From Fomitopsis serialis (lineage: Eukaryota > Basidiomycota > Agaricomycetes > Polyporales > Fomitopsidaceae), in NCBI RefSeq assembly GCF_022376445.1, contig NW_025954973.1, positions 186,001 through 250,000 on the forward strand: a DNA stretch of 64,000 bases, in the 5' to 3' direction. The notes under the pieces are model-generated. The model was not told the DNA's origin. It did no database searches and saw only the letters and a program-made list of their open reading frames with translations. Positions 33,541-45,873 of the stretch are shown here, in pieces (the first letter of the stretch is position 1; each line of letters begins with the position of its first letter). A program made the position numbers and the translations under genes.

Positions 33541-35779
33541 GAATGGCCTTGGGTACGAGGGTGGGGAGGGAGGAGGCGCAAAGACGTGGTCATGATGGCA
33601 GTGTAACTGAGCGAATGAAAGGCAAGGAGGCCTCCTACTATGAGCGAAGTCCCTTCCTTATATCACCCATGAGGCCTATATACCTATAAGGTACATACAC
33701 GAAGGCGCTGCCAGATATCGATTGTAGGCATCGACGTGTGGACTTCGTGTGGAACTTGAACCTGAGGTTCAGAATTTCACAGGCGACCGTGACAGCATAT
33801 CAGCCTCACATCGAAGCCAGATAAGTGACTACCTTCTTCATTCCTTGATGCTGGCTAGAACATAGAGGGACACACAATACGTATTACATACAGCCATGCG
33901 GTTCCACTGCCAGCTGTGAGAGTCCGAACGAGAGAGGTTGCCAAATGAGAACTTACCAAATTCGACTTCGAAGCTCCTCCACGTGACGTAGACTTCAGTA
34001 TGTGCGCGGACGTGGCAAGGCAGGCAAGCTATTACTCTGAACAAGCTTACTGCTTCAAAGCTTCAAGGATCGTGCCTTTGTGATAAAGTCGCAAAGCGAC
34101 ATGTCCCAAGCCGCAGCTACGTGAGTTGGTATGCTATCTGACAGCACTGCGTACCTAGAATGAAAGAGGAGGTCTAACATGCGCGAAAGCTCGCCATACC
34201 ACACGGGTCGCACTCGTCGTCAAGGTGTGACATGAGGTACGTGTGCCTCTACGTCCATAGACAATAGCGATTTGATCATAGCTCTTACAGGAAGGCTCCA
34301 GGCCAGACTCGCCGCCGCGAGGTTGAACTCTATCCAAGTCGTGTACAATTGGTTACATGAGGAAACCATTATAGTCTGTTGCTCTGCGACAGGGCTATGT
34401 AAGTATGGAGGCTCATCAATCAGCGCGCTCGCCGCCCCCATCTTCCATCGCAAGAAGTCATAAACACTTCCAGGAATCCGCACACTGTGTCACGTCTTGC
34501 ACACGACACCACTGGTATTCGACTGCGGCGGATCTTTGCGTGGTGGGTACGTTCCATTGCGATAATCCTGTGCGATAATCCTGGTTCACCGACCACTGAG
34601 AGCTTCTAGACACGAGTATGATACCGGCTTCCCCGTGCTGCGACCCGGTTACCGGCAAGCGTCGCCAGGTAGCAAAGGATCTAACCTACCCGCTGCTTGT
34701 GTGGCGGACGTGACTGACTGCAGCGCGATGCAGTCTCTGCATGGCAGTGTATGCCTGCTGAATATCCCCGCTCTCGATGGATGGGTTCTCAGGTGTGAGA
34801 CAATTTTCTTGGCAGAAGGATGTCTGTGCTACCAATCATGTTCGCCTTCCCAGGTCTGATTGTGATAACTTCCGCAGTAGTGTAAATGCGGTATCTGATG
34901 CATCCACAGAACTCTCGGATCCAGTCACGTTCCGGGGCACCAGTCGTGGCTATGCGGTTCGTCGTGTCCTTGTGGTGCTCCTCAGAATGCTAATTGTTGG
35001 GGCAGTATACTTCGGGGAGTCCGAAACAGTTACGACCGAGATCCCATCCCCTTCGTGCAACCCGGGCATGCCGGATGCTACAAAGTCAGCAGCTTCCGAG
35101 CTACGGTGCGTACTGAGGCCGGTACCAAGCAATCGTGTTTTCCAGCTAGGTTGTCTGTCGAACACGCTCACGGTCACTGCGCAGTCCGGCTCAACAAAGT
35201 GAGGCGGAGCGTGTTGGTGTTCTGCGGAAGTGACACTTTCCCATCCCTAGTCTGTGCGTATTGCCAGTATCGACGATGGCCAGGTTGATAATGCCTGATT
35301 ATCCTTAGGAACATGTACACACGTATCAACTCATGAGACTAGACCCCAAGGCCATGACAGCGGGCACTTCACGACGCTGTCCACCAGCCCGTGACCGGGG
35401 CTCGCCGGTTCACCAAGGCACAAATTTGTTGCAGGTACATATGTGATCTAGGGATACGGATCATGCTTGCGTGTTCTCCCGAGTGTTCGCATGACTTTTC
35501 TTAGCGTTGCACACTGGCGAGCACTCAAGGACAAGAACTCGAACACATCAAATGTTGGTGTGTGATACCTTCGCAGACCTCTGATCGTAATCCTGTGTCA
35601 CCAGTGTATGATCCCATTGTTGATGGGAGCAATAGATCACGATGCAGGTAGATTTACGAGCACCGTTTTCAAACAGAGGCTCGGGCATGCACCTGTAAGC
35701 GCTACTGTGACCATATATATGTGCTACCTCACCATGAGCTGCGACGAGACTGGTATTCTAGACAGTACTGTGCTTATCA
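33541..35779. other. No recognised gene
   Basis: Promoter side of the NRPS-like gene, with TATATAGG/TATAAGG-like tracts near 33657-33690. Short open frames up to about 141 residues lack known motifs. 35608-35779 could hold a non-conserved 5' part of the next gene. Confidence 0.5.
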
Positions 35780-37157
35780 ATGCCTCCGGTCTCCCTTGTC
35801 AGTGCTTCTCTTGCTGCTGCAGCTCTCGAGAGCGTGCTCTACGGCGTATTTCTGATCCTTGCCCTCTCTTCCATGTACTTCCATATCTCTCGGGTGAATT
35901 TGACTCATGAGGGCATGAACCATAGCATCTCAATGTTCCTCAGTCCTATATTTGTGGGCTCCGTGGCCATCACTGTCACAGTAACTGGAGTGAGTGTATC
36001 TCATTGACATCCATTGGTTGCATGTGTTAATGGCAGTATGCAGCACTGGATAACAGTTGTGATACGGCTTTTTGACGCATTTGTATATTATGAAGGCGGA
36101 GCAGCCCCATCAACATACTATTCCATGTTACCCATCTCCACTGCAGTTGCCAAGGCATCATTCCTTGCAGTCACTCTTATTGAGTGTGATATCATGCTGG
36201 TAAGCTCTAAACTCATGTTATAACCTTCAGTGTCACAGTACTTATCTGATTTGTCAAGGTCTATCGTCTATGGACAGTATGGAATCATAGCTATGTTATA
36301 GCCTTCATACCAATGTGTACTATTTTGGGACAATGTGGTCAGTATTTCCCATATAGTGAATTGAAATATACAGGCTTAGGTCTCTCCTAGTTACATTGCC
36401 TACAGCAATCTATCATCAGACACACATCCCAGCCAGTGGTCTGGATGGTGTATTTGCCAGTGTCATGAGCCATTGGATCACTTCTGGCAATGTTTTCACT
36501 TTTGTGTGAGTAGACATGTCATGACATGAATTGATTTGGGTCTCTTTACTCATGTTACTCTAGGACCAATGTCTATAGCTCATGTAATCATTTATACTGA
36601 CTTCTCAGGTTGTAGGCTCACCTCAATATCTTTCAGGTGGTATAGCTTGTCGTGTGTGGTCTGCTCGTCAACATGTGAGACCATTGGGGGGCCCAGATCT
36701 CATGGTAGGACATCACCCAGGAACATGGAGCATGTGGGATTGAACTGAATATACCTGTCTTTTTCCAGAGTGTTCTTGTCACTGTAGTGGAAAGTGCCAT
36801 GCTCTTTATGTAAGTGACAATGCTAAAATGATACAATATTAGCTGAAGCATCCTGTGATCAGGTGTTATACCATTTTCTTCTTGGTATCATACACAACAA
36901 GAAGCAATTTACAGTATTTCTGCATAGACACTATATGCCCTGTTGCTGGCATAGCATTTATGCTCATTAATGCCCGTGTTGGCTTAGGATGGGCACAGAG
37001 AGCCATTGTTTCTCACCATGGCACTGTGGCCCATACTATTGGGCAGTCCTTTGCTATGAACCTAGTCACAGTTGATAGCACTACTAGTACTCATAGGCAT
37101 GGTGGAGATGTTTTGGAGCAGTCCCAAGTCAAGACAGATTATGGACATGATGCATAG
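35780..37157 (+). CDS. Multi-pass membrane protein, Agaricomycete family
   Basis: Spliced gene for an uncharacterised membrane protein with about seven hydrophobic segments. Exon pieces read ASLAAAALESVLYGVFLILA, SPIFVGSVAITVTVTG, HWITVVIRLFDAFVYYEGGA, KASFLAVTLIECDIMLVYRL, SVLVTVVESAMLFM, IFFLVSYTTRSNLQYF and CPVAGIAFMLINARVGLGWA, then a hydrophilic tail. This order of segments recurs in a large Agaricomycete family with no assigned role, as I recall. The gene and its introns look richer in A/T than the neighbours. The start at 35780 (MPPVSLVSAS) precedes the first helix directly; an upstream ATG at 35608 is possible. No damage seen. Confidence 0.65.
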
Positions 37158-37778
37158 TTGTATTCAGTTCTTATTCCGTGACTCATGAGGAATTACCTTT
37201 CCATGCCATTGACTCGGAGAAGTCTATTGGAGGTCTCTACGTGCACAAACGCCAGTATGTAGACATCCTTTACATCCATGACACTGGTCCAAAGCATCTC
37301 CGAATGATCGATGTTGGAGAGAAGAGAGTCGCTGCTGAAGCGCTCAAGGTTCGGCCCAGAGCCACACCCGGGCCGGTCACTTCTCCTGAATCCCCGCATT
37401 CGGAACACTGTGTGGGTTACCTTCATTGTAAGTTCCCCGAGTCTTCAATGAGGCTGGCGCCGCAAAGGTATCTACACCTTGTCACCATTTGGGGACCAAA
37501 CGATGGGACTCGGGCTACACGGCCTTCTGTTAGGTGGGGAACGACTCGAACTCCTGAACTCGACTCGCCCTCGCTATGCATCGCGCGTACATCACCCTTA
37601 GTAAGTACCTGGGTCGACCCCTGCTTACACAGATGCGGAGGGCAGCATGAGTCTCGGAGTAGGATATGGGACTCGCGAGTATATAGCGGCCCCTCACCGA
37701 GCCCAGAATCCCTAGCAAGACGTCCTCTCTCGCGAGCTACCACCTCCAATACCACCTCACCTGAAAGAGCGAGACATC
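37158..37778. other. Upstream region of first aldo/keto reductase
   Basis: Contains the TATA box of the following gene; the open frame across it has no motif and is probably fortuitous. Confidence 0.5.
37680..37686 (+). promoter_or_regulatory. TATA box of aldo/keto reductase 1
   Basis: TATATAG about 93 bp before ATG 37779. Confidence 0.55.
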
Positions 37779-39353
37779 ATGTCATCCAGAGGTCCACGAT
37801 TCATGAAGTTCTGGGCTGAATCCGTTCCGCCCCCGCCAGCTACGAAGCTTGGCCGCCACAGACAGTTGGCACCCAATGCCGGCATCCATGTCTCTCCGCT
37901 TTGCCTCGGTGCGATGAGCATCGGCGAAAAATGGGGCCCGCTGGGCATGGGCGAGATGACCAAGGAGCAGAGTTTCAAGCTCCTAGACGCATTCTACGCC
38001 GCGGGCGGAAACTTCATCGACACGGCGAACAACTACCAGGACGGCGAGTCGGAGCAGCTCATCGGGGAATGGATGGAGGCGCGCGGTGTGCGCGACCAGA
38101 TGGTGGTGGCTACAAAGGTCAGTGCTAGTGCAGTTTATCTGTTAAACACGTACCTGAAGCGCATTCCTCGGTGCAGTACACTAGCAACTGGAAACGTGGT
38201 GAGAACATGCCACAGAAGACCAGTTACGTGGGAAACAACATGAAGTCGCTCTACCTGTCCGTCGAGAAGTCCCTCAAGGACCTCCGCACCAATTACGTAG
38301 ACATCCTGTATGTCCACTGGGTCAGTGCGTTGTATCTCGATGTATTGTAGATAACGACTCACCCTTCCCTTGCAGTGGGACTGGACATGCGGAGTCGAGG
38401 AGGTGATGAACGGCCTGCACCACCTCGTCGCGGAGCGCAAAGTGCTCTACCTCGTACATATCTTGGACCATCTATCGCCTGCTTGATCTGACGTGAATGG
38501 CACGCAGGGCATCTCGGATACTCCGTCGTGGATTGTCTCCAAAGCCAACATGTATGCACGTCTCACCGGCAAGACACCATTCGTGGTATACCAAGGCGCC
38601 TGGAGTGTTCTACAGCGAGACTTGGAGCGTGAGATCATCCCTATGGTCCGCGCTGAAGGTGAGCTGCTATCAGGTATCTCGCATAGAATAAGGAAGTCAA
38701 ACTAGCTCACGCAGGGATGGCCATTGCGCCGTGGAACGTGCTCGCTGCCGGTAGAATACGCACAGACGCAGAGGAGGAACGTCGGCGTCAAACCGGGGAA
38801 CATGGTGAGCTTGGCATCGGTTCTCTCCTCCACCGTGGTCTAACAAACATGTTCTTTACAGGGAGAAAAGTTGCAAGTGATGCATGGGAGCGGACGCCTG
38901 AGCAAAAGGAAGTTTGCAAGACTCTCGAGAAGATTGCAGGCGAGGTCGACGCCAAGAGCATCACCGCTAGTAAGTCATGGTTTTGTCGGTTAGGATCAGC
39001 GGAATTCTCACAAAGTTGGCCAGTTGCGATCGCATATGTCATGCAGAAGACGCCATACGTGTTCCCGATTGTCGGTGGACGCAAGGTCGAGCACTTGATG
39101 GACAACATCAACGCTCTTGACGTCTCCCTCAACGAGGACCAGATCGCACAGATCGAAGACGTGCTCCCGTTCGATTTGGGCTTCCCGCATAATATGTTTG
39201 TGAGTCCTTCGCATCATCAGGCTGGGCATGCTGGGGCTGAAGATAGCATGCTTGCAGGGCGACGGCTCGTGGTATGCCCCCATGTATCAGTCGGCGGGCC
39301 GTTTCGACAAGTGGCCTCGCCAGCAGGCGATCCGGCCTTCTGAAAGCGGCTGA
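37779..39353 (+). CDS. Aryl-alcohol dehydrogenase-type AKR, copy 1
   Basis: NADP-dependent aldo/keto reductase of the fungal aryl-alcohol dehydrogenase type, which interconverts aromatic aldehydes and alcohols in the cytosol. Eight exons by splice signals: 37779-38117, 38177-38320, 38376-38453, 38508-38658, 38715-38804, 38862-38969, 39024-39199 and 39258-39353. The catalytic tetrad is visible as Asp and Tyr in NFIDTANNY, Lys in VVATK and His in DILYVHWWDW. The C-terminal NADP-binding part has AYVMQKTPYVFPIVGGRKVE and ends DKWPRQQAIRPSESG. It is the first of three tandem copies on this strand with the same exon plan. The reading frame is intact. Confidence 0.9.
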
Positions 39354-39934
39354 CAATGGTTATGACGCAATGAGAAGTAGTAAACATACAGTATGCATGG
39401 ACATTGTTGAACAACTTTGTGAGGCGCTGGTAGGCTTCCAAGTCACGACATCTAGCATAAGTGCAGCCATCGCATTTAGACTGGTCAGCAATGTTCTACT
39501 AAGCATACTGAGGTTTGACGTACAGACGCAATCTCAGTGACATCGGTTGTTACGATTCGCTGTTCGGGTTCTTTTGAAGTGCCATGATCAGCTATGTATC
39601 TGTTATCATAATAGGTTGCCAGGCGTGACAAACCTCTTACTCCGATAGGGTCACCAATCGTACGCAAGGAACTCTCATACGGGCGTATGACGAACCCGAT
39701 GTGACTGAACGGCGAGGCAGCGTTGAGTTCTGCCATCGGCGTACGAGGCGGGTCTCGACCAGTGAGTCATGACTCCTACCGCGCCCACATCCCCCACCGA
39801 TGTCAAGGACGCAACCCCGAGGTCGCTCCGACGCCAATGCCTGCAAAGTATAAAAGAGGCATTAAGCCTAGCATGGTCACTGTTGACAGTCTACCCAAAC
39901 AGCCTCCAGGACATCTCCAACTGAACTGCAGACG
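39354..39934. other. Intergenic, AKR 1 to AKR 2
   Basis: No gene seen apart from the promoter of copy 2. Confidence 0.55.
39849..39856 (+). promoter_or_regulatory. TATA box of aldo/keto reductase 2
   Basis: TATAAAAG 79-86 bp before ATG 39935; the best TATA box in the window. Confidence 0.65.
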
Positions 39935-41470
39935 ATGTCAGACTTCTGGGCCCCACCTCCACCGCCGAAGACGAGGCTTGGGCGGCACCGCCAGCTGGCG
40001 CGCCTCGCGGGCGTTCACGTCTCGCCCATCTGCCTCGGGGCGATGAGCATCGGGGACAGGTGGACGCAGATGGGCACGATGGACAAGGACCAGAGCTTCC
40101 GGCTGCTCGATGCGTTTTACGATGCTGGTGGAAACTTTATCGACACCGCGAACATGTACCAGGATGGGAGCTCAGAAGAGTTCTTGGGTGAGTGGATGCA
40201 GGAACGCGGATTGCGGGATCAGTTGATCATCGCGACAAAGGTCGGCGGAATTCATTCGTAGCGCTCTTGACGAGGGGCGGGATCTGAGCAAATGCATTTC
40301 AGTACACGAACAACTACAAGCGCAGCGAGAACTACCGGCAGAAAACAACGTTCACTGGAAACAACATGAAGTCCCTGTACCTGTCAGTCGAGAACTCCTT
40401 GAAGAAACTGCGGACGGACTACATCGACATCCTTTACGTCCACTGGGTAAGTCGTGCACCCAGAATAGTAGGCCTTCGCTGACCCTCCTTGCAAAGTGGG
40501 ACTGGACGTGTGGCATCGAAGAAGTCATGAACGGCTTGCACTATCTCGTTCAACAGAGGAAGGTACTCTACCTGGTAAGTGTCCAGACACCCTCCGATAG
40601 CCTGCGGATATGCTGAATCCTCCGCAGGGAGTCTCCGACACGCCGGCTTGGGTCGTGTCAGAGGCAAACATGTACGCCCGGCTCACAGGCAAGGCGCCGT
40701 TCGTGATATACCAAGGCTCATGGAGCGCCCTCGACCGAGACATCGAGCGCGAGATTATCCCGATGTGTCGGGTACAAGGTGAGTACGCCCCCGCCGTATG
40801 ACGCCTAAACGCTCACGTGTGCGTGTGCGTACGCAGGCATGGCCATCGCGCCTTGGAATGTCTTGGGAGCTGGTAGGATCCGCACCGACGAGGAGGAAGA
40901 GCGTCGTCGTCAGAGCGGAGAACGAGGTGAGCGTAAAATAAGACTGGCGCCCGTCGATTGGCCACAAAATGACCTGGTTGCAGGCCGGACCATCCTGGAC
41001 GGCCAATGGGAGCGCACGGCAGAGCAAAAGAAGGTATGCCAAGTACTTGAGAAGGTCGCAGGCGAGGTCGGCGTAAAGAGTATCACGGCCGGTGCGTACT
41101 CTCGAACGACTTCACGACGACGGACTGACTAGCAATCGAGCAGTGGCGATCGCATACGTGATGCAGAAGACGCCTTTCGTGTTCCCCATTATCGGAGGCC
41201 GTAAGGTCGAGCAGCTGATGGACAACCTGAAGGCCCTGGAAATCTCGCTCAGTCCCGAACATATCGCATTAATAGACAGCGCGCAACCGTTCGTACCAGG
41301 CTTTCCTTACGACATCATTGTGAGTGAACGTTCGGGATTGTGCGGTGTTGTTGAGGCTTGAAGCTGATACATAATGGTTGCAGGGCGACGGGACTGCGTA
41401 CTCGGATCCGTTCAAATGTGGCGGCCACTTCGACAAGTGGCCTGTGCAGCAGGCGCTCCGCCCCCGGTGA
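39935..41470 (+). CDS. Aryl-alcohol dehydrogenase-type AKR, copy 2
   Basis: Second intact paralogue with the same exon layout as copy 1. It starts [20 protein letters not shown] and carries Asp and Tyr in NFIDTANMYQ, Lys in LIIATK and His in DILYVHWWDW. The segment AYVMQKTPFVFPIIGGRKVE precedes the terminal GDGTAYSDPF exon, which ends DKWPVQQALRPR at 41470. Likely cytosolic and NADP-dependent, with an aromatic or other aldehyde as substrate (family knowledge). A strong TATA box suggests high or inducible expression (inference). Confidence 0.9.
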
Positions 41471-43529
41471 ACCATGGCAAGGTGGTGAGAAACATCCGCA
41501 TTGCTGTTTCTCTATTCTGTCCGGACATACTGTATATCAGTATTGTTTACTTCTCTACTGACCGGGTGACTCGAGCTAGTGCACTGTACCTTATGTGTCT
41601 CCAGCTGCATATCATTTCCGCACTGGGTGCAATGTCAATGTCAGCGTCGCTGACGACTGCATCGCTGGCGCCTGCATCCGCAAGGACGTACCGCATACGT
41701 ACCCCACAGGCATGGCGGAGAACGGGCTTCCTTAACGTGCCAATGCCGCGTACCCGATGCATTGGGCTGGCCTTGGATGTCCCGTTCAACGGCTGCAGCC
41801 AAGCTGCAACTCAAGTGAGCACTGCCATCCAGCGTCACGGTGACATGGTCCGGCAATACGGCGACAATAAATTAGGGTTCGTGCGCACATAGGGTTTCAG
41901 CTATTGGTTTGACCTTCAGCACTCGTGAACCAGTTAGACTCCTGTGTCGGTGATACTGACCTCGCCGTGACAGCTTCGTACAAGACTGGTAGACCCAAGG
42001 GGAAGCGGGCCCGACTGATTGTTCAGCAGGTTTGATTGCCACCTACTTAGACCTAGCAAAGACTTAGTGTTGCAGTAAGATATAATGATTACTCACCGGT
42101 CACCGGTCACTGGTCACCGCTCGTCTCGTCCAGCGCATATATGCGCCACCAGCAACATTGACCTCTCCACGACCGCGACCAGGCCAAATGCATAAAGCGT
42201 CTCATCTGAACAATGAATGTCTGAACATGCTGAACACTTGAATGGGCCGAATCGGGCCTTCCTTGGGCAACCGGGTCGACGCATAGATCGAAAGGGTGGA
42301 ATCAGTATCATCTTAGGCTCAAAGAAGGCGCACCTGGCCCATGTCCTTTGCTACGTCCGTCATCGACGGTTCAGGCTTCTCGGCGTTCACGATGGCATAA
42401 AGTAAAGCTGACTTCACGATTGTGGTCTGGTTCAGGAAGTGGAACAAATGATAGCGGGCAATCCCTGCAATCCCTCTCTACTTATTACATAAGCGGAAAC
42501 GCGGTGCCGTAGTGGTGCCGTCGACATTTCGGCTTCGTGATTGGCTCCTGGCTCCGCAGGAGTCCCACCGCGTACACTCTGAGCACGTGACCGCGCAACG
42601 GTGGCCGGGCGCGTCGGCGCGACTCGGAGGGGCCTCCTCATCTTCCGCTTCAAAATCTTGTCAAAATCTACAAGAACTTATGTACCTTCTGAACACCTTG
42701 TCGTGAACCGTGAACCGCATCCCGTGCGGCGCACAGGTGTTTGCTTGTGTGTGCGACACAGACCCCACACATGCGCCGTGTGGAGGGTCTTGGTATGAGA
42801 GCCCATGTTTGCCTGTACTAACATTCTGTCAGCCACATCCGCTACTTCGGTGTCTCCGAATGGCGAGGACGAACAAATCGAGCGTCGGACGTTGCGACCT
42901 CGTTGATATACTGCTACTCACAGTATATACTGGATGGCCCGGGATGGGGCTGGGTCAGTTCACAACTTGAAACCATTGGCACCAGCCTGTTCATACCATG
43001 TCAATGTCAGTGTGAAACGACACGCTGCAGATATGCCTGGTGCGCTATACCTCCGGCGTTCTCTATAAAATCAGGCTAATGGAAGCTCTGTGATTGACCA
43101 CAAAAAAGTATGGGGCCTACGTACTCAGGCGGGTGTACTCTCATCCAGGTGCCATGAAGAACCCAAGTGATCGACCGGCTCGACAATGAGACTCCGAGTT
43201 GCTAGTCGTTCCAGGCTATTAACCTCCTAGTGGGTTGGTTTCCGCCGGTGCCCAGCTGCTTACCGATGCAATCCACTCAAGAATCCGTGGAACAGGCGTC
43301 CCAGAGCACCATGTAAGCTCCCAATTGAGATGACGAAGACACTTTCGGTTCGAGACGCCTCAATGATACACTCGGACGGCTCTTCACAATGACGTCCCCA
43401 TTCTCTGCTGACGCGATGCAAGCCCACTGGCATCCCGAAATAAAAGGGCTGCTCGCGTCGATGAAAGTCATTCACCTCGCCTTCCACCTCTCCGTAACAG
43501 CATTCATACACTAACTCAATACAGCCAAG
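41471..43529. other. No recognised gene
   Basis: About 2 kb between AKR copies 2 and 3. It contains a short tandem of CGGTCAC-type heptamers near 42095-42120 and a distant TATAAAAT at about 43064. The open frames are short and unrecognised. Confidence 0.55.
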
Positions 43530-45081
43530 ATGTCTACCTTCGTCGTCATGCCTCCGCCGCCCAAGACCCGTCTGGGCCGGCACCGCCAGCTCGCCCCGCT
43601 CGCGGGGATGCACGTCTCGCCGCTCTGCCTGGGGGCGATGAACATCGGCGACAAGTGGGACAAGATCGGGTTCGGCGCCATGGACAAGGAGAGCAGCTTC
43701 AAGCTACTCGACGCGTTCTACGACGCGGGGGGAACTTCATCGACACCGCGAACAACTACCAGGACGAGACGTCCGAGCAGTTCATCGGCGAGTGGATGGA
43801 GCAACGAGGGAATCGCGACCAGATGGTCATTGCGACCAAGGTGTGTGATGTCTCCCGACGGGGTGGCGCGGGACGGGGCATTGACGGCGTTTGTTTTCAG
43901 TACTCTTCCAACTACAAGCGTGGCACGGACATCCCCCAGCAGACGCACTACGTGGGGAACAACATGAAGTCTCTCCACATGTCTGTCGCAGCGTCGCTCA
44001 AGAAGCTCCGCACTGACTACATCGATATTCTCTACGTCCACTGGGTGAGTATCCTGTACTTTGCCTTGCGAAGCGTCATTCTGACACATCACCGCGTAGT
44101 GGGACTGGGCCTGCGGCGTCGAAGAGGTGATGAACGGCCTCCACAACCTCGTAGCCCAAGGCAAGGTGCTCTACCTGGTACGCCACGACCTTACACGGAG
44201 GAAAACCTAGTAACCTTAACCTCTGTCTAGGGCATCTCCGACACGCCTGCGTGGATCGTGTCCAAGGCGAATATGTACGCGCGGATGGCGAACAAGACGC
44301 CGTTCGTGATCTACCAGGGCGCGTGGAGCATCCTCGAGCGCGACTTCGAGCGGGAGATCATCCACATGGCGCGCGAGGAAGGTGAGAGGTCTCCGTGGAC
44401 CACTCATGATGAGCACGATGGTCTGACGATGGCCACGGTAATGTTCAGGCATGGCGCTCGCTCCCTGGAACGTGCTCGCTGGAGGGAAGATCCGGACAGA
44501 CGCCGAAGAGGAACGTCGCCGCCAGACAGGCGAGAAAGGTGCGCTGCATGGAGTACGTGTCTGCCAGATGGGCTCACGCTACTTGCAGGTCGCATGTGGT
44601 TCGGACCGGACTGGGAGCGCACTGAAGGCGAGCGCAAGGTCTGCCTCGCGCTCGAGAAGGTCGCTGCGGAAGTCGGGGCGAAGAGCATCACAGCTGGTGA
44701 GTCTCCGTCTCCCGCGTACCCGCCGATCTGTACGCTGACGGGCTTGTGCAGTGGCGCTCGCATACGTGCTGCAGAAGACGCCGAACGTGTTTCCGCTCGT
44801 CGGCGGGCGCAAGGTCGAGCACCTGCTGGACAACATCTCCGCGCTTGAGATCGCGCTCAGCGAGGAGCAGGTCAAGTACCTCGAGGACGTCCTGCCGTTC
44901 GTCCGCGGGTTCCCGCACGAGATGATCGTGAGTCTCGCCCAGTTGGTGATGGTGTTGATGGCATGGTCGCTGACCCACGGCTCTCCAGGGCGACGGGACT
45001 GGGTTCGGATTCCTGCATGCGATGGGTGGTCCCCTCGAGCGCTGGCCGCGCCGCCAGGCCCTCCGTCCGACCTCCGACTAG
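43530..45081 (+). pseudogene. Aryl-alcohol dehydrogenase-type AKR, copy 3 (frameshift)
   Basis: Third tandem paralogue, exon plan as in copies 1 and 2, starting [20 protein letters not shown]. The frame breaks at 43727-43732, where gacgcggggggaacttc is one base short of encoding DAGGNF. The remainder, [29 protein letters not shown], and the last exons ending at 45081, continues in the other frame and retains all tetrad residues. No splice site can bridge the break. It lies in a run of six G, so a base-calling error is as likely as a real null allele. Apart from this the gene looks functional. Confidence 0.85.
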
Positions 45082-45873
45082 AGAAATGCGCTGGATGGCT
45101 TACATTCCTGTGCTGGAGTGAATGTTCGATGCGTTGTACATGCTGATGCCGCGATCCGAAATGATATATGCCTATAATGATTCGAAGCCGCTCATTGTGC
45201 CGATTGAGCACAAACTACCCTCTGTACCCCACTCCATCTCCTCTTGTTGATGATCGGCATATACCGACATTGATTTTGGCTGAATTCCCTCATGCTCAGG
45301 ATGTTTCTCGAAGGCATTCGCGTTCGAGCGGACTCGTGGTCGTCGGCAGTGGTGACACGCGTCGACACGAAGCAAATACGCGACCCTATATGCAAATTAC
45401 GATCAAGCTGTATACTTATGTTCACGATGTCGCGAATGCTCGGCCATCAAAGTGGTTGATCGTTGCTCGCTCTCGCTCTCGGACGTACCGTGTTCTCCTG
45501 CTCTGGACGAGGCCAGGATTTTCTCATACCATCCCCGGCTGCCAACCTTCCGAGGGGACTGCTGACCTCGGTCTCCGAATCCTGAGATCGTGATTACACG
45601 GTTTCTCACCAACCTTCGTGTTGGATCACTGCTAGACTCCCATGGCTATTCCCGTGTAATTGGCGGCACTTCGAAGTCGTGACGCCTCGTGCATTCGTCA
45701 TTGACCGGACCCCGACCTCGCCGCAGCACATCTAGTCTCGGCATAGCGTCTTCACAAGCGCAGATCAGTAAGCTTCGAGACGAAAATACAAATTTTGATA
45801 GCGGGACCACACTACGGAGGAAGCTGCACACAAGCACCACATGCCGATCACACATCGGACCATGACAGGCTCG
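45082..45873. other. Convergent intergenic region
   Basis: Between the 3' ends of AKR copy 3 (plus) and copy 4 (minus). Nothing recognised. Confidence 0.55.

Noticed and set aside
37178..37819. 213-residue ORF upstream of AKR copy 1
   Set aside because: No motif, covers the TATA box and overlaps the AKR start; likely fortuitous.
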